From Salvia splendens (Eukaryota; Streptophyta; Magnoliopsida; Lamiales; Lamiaceae): a stretch of DNA of 64,000 nt. The first letter of the stretch is position 1, and each line of letters begins with the position of its first letter. A model generated the notes under the pieces. That model was given only the letters and a program-made list of their open reading frames with translations. It had not been told where the DNA came from and did no database searches. The stretch spans positions 250,501 to 314,500 of the forward strand of contig NC_056034.1 of NCBI RefSeq assembly GCF_004379255.2. Direction: 5' to 3'. Position numbers and translations under genes: made by a program. This document shows positions 57,323 through 64,000 of this stretch, piece after piece.

Positions 57323-58108
57323 ATGGCGATGGCAAGGTTGGAGACCGAGAAGTTCAACGGTTCTAACGACTTCGGTCTCTGGCAGATTAAGATGAGGGCA
57401 TTGCTCACTCATCAAGGTTTGGATGATGCTCTTGACCCGGAGAAGAAGGATGAAAAGCCTGAAGAGAAGCAGGCTGAGATCATGAAGAAAGCAAAGAATG
57501 TGATTATTCTGAACTTGGATGATAAAGTTTTGAGAGAGGTCGCTAGGGAGCAGACTGCAGCAGCAATCTGGAAGAAATTGGAGGATCTCTACATGACTAA
57601 GTCCTTGGCGAACAGATTATATCTCAAACAAAGATTGTATTCTTTCAGATTCATCGATGACAAGGCGGTTGAAGACCAGTTGGATCAGTTCAACAAGATT
57701 CTGGATGATTTGGAAAGTGTTGATGCGAAGATGGAAGAGGAGGACAAAGCGATCGCACTGCTAAACGCTCTTCCAAAATCATTTGAGCATTTCAAAGATG
57801 CCATGTTGTACGGGAGGGAGAAATCCATCACCCTCATTGAAGTGCAAACAGCTCTCAAATCAAAGATCTTGCAGAGGTCAGAGAATGGTCTTGCTGAAGC
57901 ATCCGCGGAGGTTCTGAATGTAAAGAAATTCAAGTTCAAACCAAAGTCCAAGCCCGCGGCCCCCAAGAATTTTCAAGAAAGAAAGGCAGAGAAGAAGGAG
58001 ACCCTAGCTGTCATTATTGCAACAAACCAGGGCATATTAAGAAAAATTGTTTCTCTTGGAAGAGAAAGCAAGCTGGGGAGAGGAATGATCAAGGTTCCAC
58101 TGATGTAG
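57323..58108 (+). pseudogene. copia Gag, frameshifted before the zinc knuckle
   Basis: The frame encodes the copia-type capsid (UBN2/Retrotran_gag): FNGSNDFGLWQIKMRALL, AAAIWKKLEDLYMTKSLANR and LLNALPKSFEHFKDAM. The zinc knuckle (C-x2-C-x4-H-x4-C, CHYCNKPGHIKKNC) is at 58009..58050 but in a different frame from the capsid, so a frameshift lies just upstream of 58009. The ATG at 57323 fits the family (M..ARLETEKFNG). Confidence 0.9.
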
Positions 58109-61100
58109 TGCAGGAAGAACTAGTTCATCATATTATGAACGTTGTTGATAAAGAAATAGGAGAATCATGGATCATAGACTCAGGCTGCAGCTTCCATGTG
58201 AGCTCTCACAAGCAGGGGTTTGAGGATTTCAAGGCTTCTAGTGGCTCTGTGATCCTAGGCAATAATCAGACTTGCAGCGTGAGGGGAAGAGGAAATATCA
58301 TATTGAAGATGGTGGATGGTTCTGTGGTGTTGCTCACAGATGTGAGGTTCATTCCTGAGATTAAAAGGAACCTTGTCTCTCTTGGCCTTCTTGAGACAAA
58401 GGTTATGGTTTCAGGTCAGAAGATGGGAGAATGGTTGTCTACAAAGGTTCCAAATCGGTGATGATAGCAGTCAAGAAGAACACTCTCTATTATCTTGATG
58501 CATCTGTGATCACTGGGAGCACACATGTTGCTCAGAGACAGACTGGAGCACTCACTTGGCATATCAGGTTGGGACATCTGGGCACAAAGGAGATGCTGAG
58601 ATTGGCCAACAAAGGTGTATTCAAGATGGATAAGAACCAAGATTTTAGCAGATGTGAGCAGTGCATGATGGGCAAGAGTAAGAAACGACCATTTCCAAAG
58701 GGAAAGCACACTTCAATGGCTGTTCTTGAATATGTTCATAGTGATATATGGGTCCGGCTCAACCTCCAACTATGAATGGATGTAGATATTTCATGACTAT
58801 AATTGATGACTTCTCAAGAAAGCTCTGGGTTCAAGTATTGAAAGAAAAGTCAGAGGCATTTAAGTTCTTCAAAGAATGGCACATTATGGTTGAAAGAGAA
58901 AAGAGGATCAGCCTCGAGTGTTTGAGGACCTACAATGGTCTGGAGTTTCTGTCTGCTGAGTTCTCTGAATACTGTAAGAATAAGGGGATCCAAAGACATA
59001 AGACAGCACCAAGAAACCCCCAACAAAACGGGGTGGCTGAAAGGATTAATAGAACCATCATGGAGAGAGTTAGATGCATGCTGCTATCCTCTAGAGTTGA
59101 CAAGAGATTTTGGGGGGAAGCTGTGGCTACTGCTGCGGTGGTTATAAACAAATCTCTCTCATCAGCCGTGAATTTTGAGATACCTGATGCAAGATGGCAT
59201 GGATTTCTACCGGATTTCAATGGGCTTAGATCTTTTGGATGCAAGGCATATGCACACATCAAGCAAGGAAAGCTGGAGTCAGAGCATTGAGATGTATCTT
59301 TCTAGGTATCAGGCTGGATCAAAGGCATACAGGCTCTGGTGTACTGAGCCAAGAAATGGGAAGCTAGTTGTTAGTATAGATGTCACGTTTGATGAGGATA
59401 CAATGCCTTACTTGGCAGAAAACAGAAAGTCTACATTAATTGAGGTGGAGGCAGTGGATCAGAGTGTAGTTGCTGAGAATGCAAAAGATGAGAGGCACTC
59501 AGATTTTGATCAAGATGCTTCTTCCTTACACTCCACCCCCACTGTCCAAACTGAGCCAAGAGGAAGACCAAAGAGAATCACAAAGTTGCCTTCCAGATTT
59601 TCAGATTACGAAATGGCTTATTTTGCTCTCCATGTAGGAGAATGCATTGAGTTCGATGAACCTGTCACATATGAGGAGGCAATGAAGGGGAATGAGTGGG
59701 AAAGCTGGTTTGAGGCTATGAAAGAAGAAATAGACTCTCTGATGAAGAATAGAACATGGATATTGACAGATAGGCCTCCCTCTCACAAACCTGTGGGATG
59801 CAAATGGATTTTCAAGAAAAAGGTGGAGGTTTCTAATGAGAACAAAGTCAGATACAAAGCAAGATTAGTTACAAAAGGATATCTACAACAGGAATGGGTG
59901 GATTTCAATGAAGTGTTCTCTCCGGTTGTAAAGCATTCTTCTATAAGGATCTTGCTGTCAGTTGTTGCTCAGAATAATTGGGAATTACATCAACTTGATG
60001 TCAATACAGCATTCCTACATGGAGAATTGATTGAAACCATATACATGGAGCAACCTAAGGGTTTCATTGTTGAAGGGCAAGAGGACAAGGTCTGCTTATT
60101 ACAGAAAAGTTTGTATGGCTTGAAACAAAGTAGTAGGCAGTGGTACCTCAAGTTTGATTCACATTTGAGCAGCATATGTTTCACAAAATCAGCCTATGAC
60201 AATTGTGTATACATAAAGTCAGATGGAGAGAAGGCAGTGGTCTATCTAGTTTTGTATGTTGATGATATGCTTGTAGCAGCGGGTAGCATGGATCAAATAA
60301 GATCTGTGAAGGCTGAATTGAGCAGGGAGTTTGACATGAAAGACTTAGGTGAAGCAAGAAGGATTCTTGTAATGGATATCCAGAGAAACAGAAGTAAAGG
60401 GGAGATATTCCTGGTGCAAAGTGATTACTTGAGCAAGGTGCTTAAGAGGTTTCAAATGGAGAATTCCAAGAAGGTAGCTGTTCCAATAGCTCAGCATTTC
60501 AAGCTGTCATTACAGCAGATTCCAAAGTCAGATGAAGAAAGGCAAGAGATGTCAAAGATTCCCTATGCGAGCATGATTGGAAGCATCATGTATAGCATTA
60601 TTTGCACGAGGCCAGACTTGGCTCATGGTGTAAGCGTGACAAGTAGATACATGAAGGAGTATGGAAGAGAACACCGGTATGCTTTAAAGTGGATTCTCAT
60701 ATATTTGAAAGGTAGCAAGGAGCTTGGAATATTATTCAAGAGAGTTCATTGTGAAGATGATGATGCACTTATAGGGTATTGTGATTCAGACTACGCTGCA
60801 AACTTGGACAGCAGAAAATCTCAAACGGGCTACATTTTCAAATTGTATGGTGCTGCAATAAGTTGGAAATCCAATCTCCAATCAGTTGTTGCCTTATCTA
60901 CTACGGAAGCAGGGTATGTTGCCCTCACGAGGCAGTAAAAGAAGGGGTCTGGTTGAAAGGGATCCAAGCTGACTTCGGAGTAAGGCAGAATAAAGTTAAG
61001 GTGCTATGTGACAGCACCGGAGCCATTAGTCTAGCTAAGCATCAAGTATTCCATGAAAGATGCAAGCGTATAGACATCCGGCTACATTTCATCTGAGATA

Positions 61101-61231
61101 TGATTGAGAAAGGAGAAGTGGAAGTGGTGAAAGTCAGCACTGAAGATAATGCGGCTGATGCATTAACCAAAGCGCTACCAATTTCTAAGCTAGAATATTG
61201 CTTGAGATTGGTGGGTGTGATTACTCAGTGA
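58051..61231 (+). pseudogene. copia Pol (PR-INT-RT-RH), several breaks
   Basis: Protease: active-site Asp-Ser-Gly in WIIDSGCSFHVSS near 58170. Frameshifts follow near 58420 and 58752. Integrase: HxH/CxxC segment (WHIRLGHLG, CEQCMMGKSKK), HSDIW, and QQNGVAERIN with the catalytic Glu; the middle Asp of the DDE triad is Tyr (LRTYNGLEF, near 58930). More breaks near 59280. Reverse transcriptase 59700-60500: GCKWIFKKK, LDVNTAFLHGEL and catalytic YVDDM near 60257. RNase H: GYCDSDYAANLDSRKSQTGY and LSTTEAGY, then a frameshift near 60920 and a nonsense TGA at 61096. Not functional. Confidence 0.9.
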
Positions 61232-61292
61232 GGTGGAGTGGTGATATGGAGACAAAGGTCTAAGAATAAGTTCACATGTCCAAGGTGGAGAT

Positions 61293-61759
61293 TGTTATGG
61301 TTTGTGGCCATGTGTGTGGCTCGTAGATGATTCGGTTGAGATGGCTGACGCGCATAGGAGCTCGGTAACAGAAATAACACCATGCAATCAGTTGTGAGAG
61401 AGCAGTTGCAACTAACAGCTGATAGCCGTTGAGTGGAGTTAATCAACGTTACATGAAGAGTATATATGCATAGCATGAAGCCATTATCAAGAGAGAATCA
61501 GATTGTGAGGAGAATCAAAGAGAGAGAGACGTCGATACTTGTATCTTGAGTGAAGATAGCTAGTGTGTGTTGTTCTTCCTTCTCATTTGTGTTTCCTATT
61601 GTAAATCCCATCTTCAAGAGTGTGAATAAACATCTTAGATAGTTTCCCGTGGATGTAGGTTTGATTTTGAACCGAACCACGTAAAGTCTTTTGTGTTCTA
61701 GTGTTTCTTGATCGAGTTCCACATTCTCATCATCATCATCGACTTAGCCACCATTCATA
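61293..61759 (+). repeat. 3' LTR of the copia element (467 bp)
   Basis: Begins TGTTATGGTTTGTGGCC directly after a purine-rich stretch (AAGGTGGAGA, the polypurine tract) and ends CCATTCATA before the target duplication. It has an expanded CATCATCATC run compared with the 5' LTR. Confidence 0.93.
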
Positions 61760-61764
61760 AATCA

Positions 61765-62394
61765 GCTCAATGGGAATACACCCACAAGTATTTTCCAGAA
61801 GGGAAAGATGAAAAACATCAAAAGCAGACAATCGCGGATGGTGATGGTGATGGTGATGAGATGATGATTGGGATGCTTGCATTTGTTGGGGTTTAAGGAA
61901 CGAGATACATCCCCTTCGAGTCCTTCCTTCTCCCAACCCAAATGGGTTTTTTGAATATGTATCTCAAGGTCAAGGTCAAGAGAAAAACACCCAAAATATA
62001 AAATAGATGCCTGTCATTCTCATTATACTCTCTACTAAACCAATAATGAATACGAAAATTGAAGGATATTGAACTGGGTATAAATAACAGCACCCTTGCT
62101 TTACGTCCTGCATGATGCATAACAACTGCCAGACCAATTAAATCTTACTTCCAATTCAATCAAGCATACACTACACTATGTCTTTCTTGTCGTAATACTT
62201 TCATCTGCTTCTTATACCCAGCTTTTCTGCAATGAAAAGGAATGCAATAATTATGCAAAAGCAGGTCTTACCTTGCGAAATGAAATCATAACCAAAAACA
62301 AAAAGCATTTAGCAGCAGAACTTAATTGATGTAGAGATCATCACAAAATGAACCACACAGATGATCAACATATAAACTCCTTTTCACAAAAAGA
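61765..62394. other. Spacer after the copia element
   Basis: A short open tail from the insertion point (SAQWEYTHKYFPEGKDEKHQ then DGDGDGDE) ends at 61896 and was split from its upstream sequence by the insertion. I cannot tell whether it is a real exon. GAT-repeat at 61839-61860. The rest is AT-rich, with no gene. Confidence 0.35.
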
Positions 62395-62917
62395 TTCTTC
62401 TTTGCCATCTGATACGAATGCCCAGGCAGCAGAGGAGCCAGCCATGGCCGAGGAACCGAGGGCTGTTACGGACACAGAAGACGCAGCAGCGACGAGGACC
62501 TTGAGGCCGCGGGATCGGATCAAGCCGCCGACGCATAGGAGTCTTTTCTATTTTATATTTTTGTTTATTCTATTTTAGGATTATTCTCGTTATTATATTT
62601 CTATTTGAGTTCAGGTTTTCTTAGTTGGTTCTTTCCCGAACGTATTAGGATTAGGTCAAACCAACCCTAGGATTTTAGCATAAATAGAGCCTCTTGTCAT
62701 CAAATGATTTATCTATGAAATAATATACTTTGGCTCAATTGCTTTTGCATCAAGAAACAAACCATCAAGCTGTCGACGGGAACTTCTCGCGCATCAGCTA
62801 CAATCTTTTGCCGTTCAAGTCACGACCCAACACTGGGCGCTCGACAAACGACGACATCTCGTTTCTTGATTTTGCTTGGAAATCGACGTTAGGGAATTAG
62901 GTCTCTAACACCATCTC
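62395..62917 (+). mobile_element. 3' remnant of another LTR retrotransposon
   Basis: The plus-strand frame ends with ATRTLRPRDRIKPPTHRS, an Arg/Pro-rich tail of the type that closes plant gypsy polyproteins. It is followed by an LTR-like stretch with a leader-like GCATAAATAGAGCCTCTTG and by CTCGACAAACGACGACATC, ending near CTCTAACA at about 62910. The upstream part of the element and any second LTR are missing from this window. Confidence 0.5.
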
Positions 62918-63643
62918 AGTGTGTACTTTTAAAATGGGTATGTAAAAATAAATGTTTTGGGTGTGTATACATTTAAATTCAATTAAAATAAATTTTATCA
63001 ATAGCTTTTTTTATGAATTTAATCAATATTATGGTTTGAATTATTCATATATACTGTATGACGTAATTAACCAATTGGAACATTGGGTCCAAATTCCTCC
63101 AACTTAATTGAATTTAATTTTTATAGTTTGAATATCAGATAATAGTACTCCATATGACCATATTCAAGTTCTTCTTTTCTTTTATTTCATAATTACGTCA
63201 ATTATAATGTCTCTATTTAATAGACATAATCATGTCAATTATAATGGTCGATTCTCTTCCAAAATAATAAAAAGGTGTACCAAATCAGAAGAATACTAAA
63301 CAAACATTAGTACACAAGAGAAAAAAAAACATAATTATACAACAACACTAATTCTAAAGTGATATTATCACAAATTGTTGAAAGTGAATCACAACAAAAT
63401 GTTTCCAACCAAAATTCATGGCAATTCCTTTCTTCTAGTACAACAGCCAACATATCTGATTTTCAGTCATCTCAAAACTAATCTAAAATCTAAACAACAG
63501 ATAAACATAACTGTAGAGAAGCTGCTTACTGTAGATTTTCAGCATCAGCAGCCTAAGATGCCTATTATTATTATTATAAGAGTCACTGAAAAACAAAGTT
63601 TTTTCTCCCAGCAAAGTTCCATAAACCATACAAACAATCAACT
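62918..63643. other. 3' flank of PGDH gene
   Basis: AT-rich sequence, then the probable 3' UTR of the minus-strand gene (about 63330-63643). The plus-strand frame at 63375..63857 partly overlaps the PGDH exon on the other strand and is a shadow. Confidence 0.5.
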
Positions 63644-64000
63644 TCAGAGATCAAGGAACACAAACTCTTCGATTGCTGGCACTTCGCCTATCTTCTTGAG
63701 CGTTTCCTTGTTAGGCGCTTCGTCCACCCCGATGGCCACAATAGCCTTCACCCTCTTCACAGTCCGGCTAACGCTCATGAAGCTCACGTTCACGTTGCTC
63801 TCTCCAAGAATCGTCCCAACTGTCCCGATCATGCCAGGCTGGTCGACTTGGCGATAGAGGATCAGATTTCCCTCGAGGCTAACGTCCACGCTGAATGCTC
63901 CCACGCGTGTCAGGTGAGGCATGCCGTCCTTCACTCTCCCCTCGATGCTTATGTTCCCATTATCCAGCAATGCACTCTCGAATTTTGACCCAACGTTGCT
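63644..64000 (-). CDS. D-3-phosphoglycerate dehydrogenase, C-terminal exon (partial)
   Basis: PGDH oxidises 3-phosphoglycerate to 3-phosphohydroxypyruvate, the first step of the phosphorylated serine pathway in plastids. The 118 visible residues are the end of the protein: the end of the intervening (ASB-like) domain (SKFESALLDNGNISIEGRVK) and the regulatory ACT domain (GNLILYRQVDQPGMIGTVG, then VNVSFMSVSRTVKRVKAIVAIGVDE), ending IGEVPAIEEFVFLDL, the usual plant C-terminus. The catalytic domains and the start lie beyond position 64000. No disruption is seen. Confidence 0.95.
   Translation of the reverse strand, partial: SNVGSKFESALLDNGNISIEGRVKDGMPHLTRVGAFSVDVSLEGNLILYRQVDQPGMIGTVGTILGESNVNVSFMSVSRTVKRVKAIVAIGVDEAPNKETLKKIGEVPAIEEFVFLDL

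Larger units (their letters stand above)
56812..61759 (+). mobile_element. Ty1/copia LTR retrotransposon, structurally complete, coding region decayed
   Basis: LTRs lie at 56812..57288 and 61293..61759, starting TGTTA and ending CACA or CATA. Target duplication AATCA is perfect at 56807-56811 and 61760-61764. The sequence right after the 5' LTR, TTGGCGCCGTCAGTGGGAAC (57290-57309), is the likely primer-binding site. The Gag, protease, integrase, reverse transcriptase, RNase H order identifies copia. Several frameshifts and stops make it non-autonomous. LTRs differ by small indels and scattered substitutions, so it is not a brand-new insertion. Confidence 0.96.

Noticed and set aside
63375..63857. 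160-codon plus-strand frame near the right edge
   Set aside because: Its second half is antisense to the PGDH ACT-domain exon and its first half is 3' UTR-like sequence.

Overview
This 64 kb window is nuclear DNA of a flowering plant. The genes have many GT-AG introns, AT-rich intergenic DNA, plant-only families (plant glutamate receptors, NLR immune receptors, a plant mobile domain protein, EXO84B) and dense plant transposons. R1-like NLRs hint at an asterid, possibly Lamiales, but that is inference.

Layout. 1-2.1 kb: a minus-strand plant mobile domain (MAIN-like) gene that runs off the window edge and carries an in-frame TGA, with an array of eight palindromes upstream. 5.3-7.5 kb: NSA2 (60S ribosome biogenesis), eight coding exons, with telo-box and site II promoter motifs. 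8.3-10.8 kb: the mitochondrial ATP synthase epsilon subunit, two exons, with a TRIM retrotransposon in its intron. 11.6-13.4 kb: a PIF/Harbinger element carrying only the Myb-like ORF2. 13.9-18.9 kb: EXO84B (exocyst), seven exons, with a Stowaway MITE in intron 3.

19.4-35 kb is a glutamate receptor (GLR) cluster. A plus-strand pseudogene and a nearly complete minus-strand gene form the arms of a large inverted duplication. A GLR C-terminal fragment lies between the arms, and a third, badly broken minus-strand copy has a gypsy-type retrotransposon fragment inside it. Another Harbinger element sits at 28.2-28.9 kb.

36.5-56.2 kb holds two NLR genes, one on each strand. The first encodes about 180 residues of Ala/Ile/Thr/Val-rich hydrophobic sequence between two copies of half a coiled-coil domain. 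The second is split by a 4.5 kb intron packed with fold-back and (TA)n-bounded repeat modules. Between the genes lies a four-copy tandem array (unit about 1.34 kb, one copy interrupted by a third Harbinger element).

56.8-61.8 kb is a structurally complete but mutated Ty1/copia retrotransposon with a perfect 5-bp target duplication. At 62.4-62.9 kb is another LTR-element remnant. The window ends in the C-terminal ACT domain of plastid 3-phosphoglycerate dehydrogenase on the minus strand.

The housekeeping genes (NSA2, ATP synthase epsilon, EXO84B, PGDH) do not form a pathway. The GLR and NLR blocks are typical fast-evolving clusters shaped by duplication, transposition and pseudogenisation. 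All exon borders come from reading GT/AG sites and checking phase; no alignment or expression data were available.
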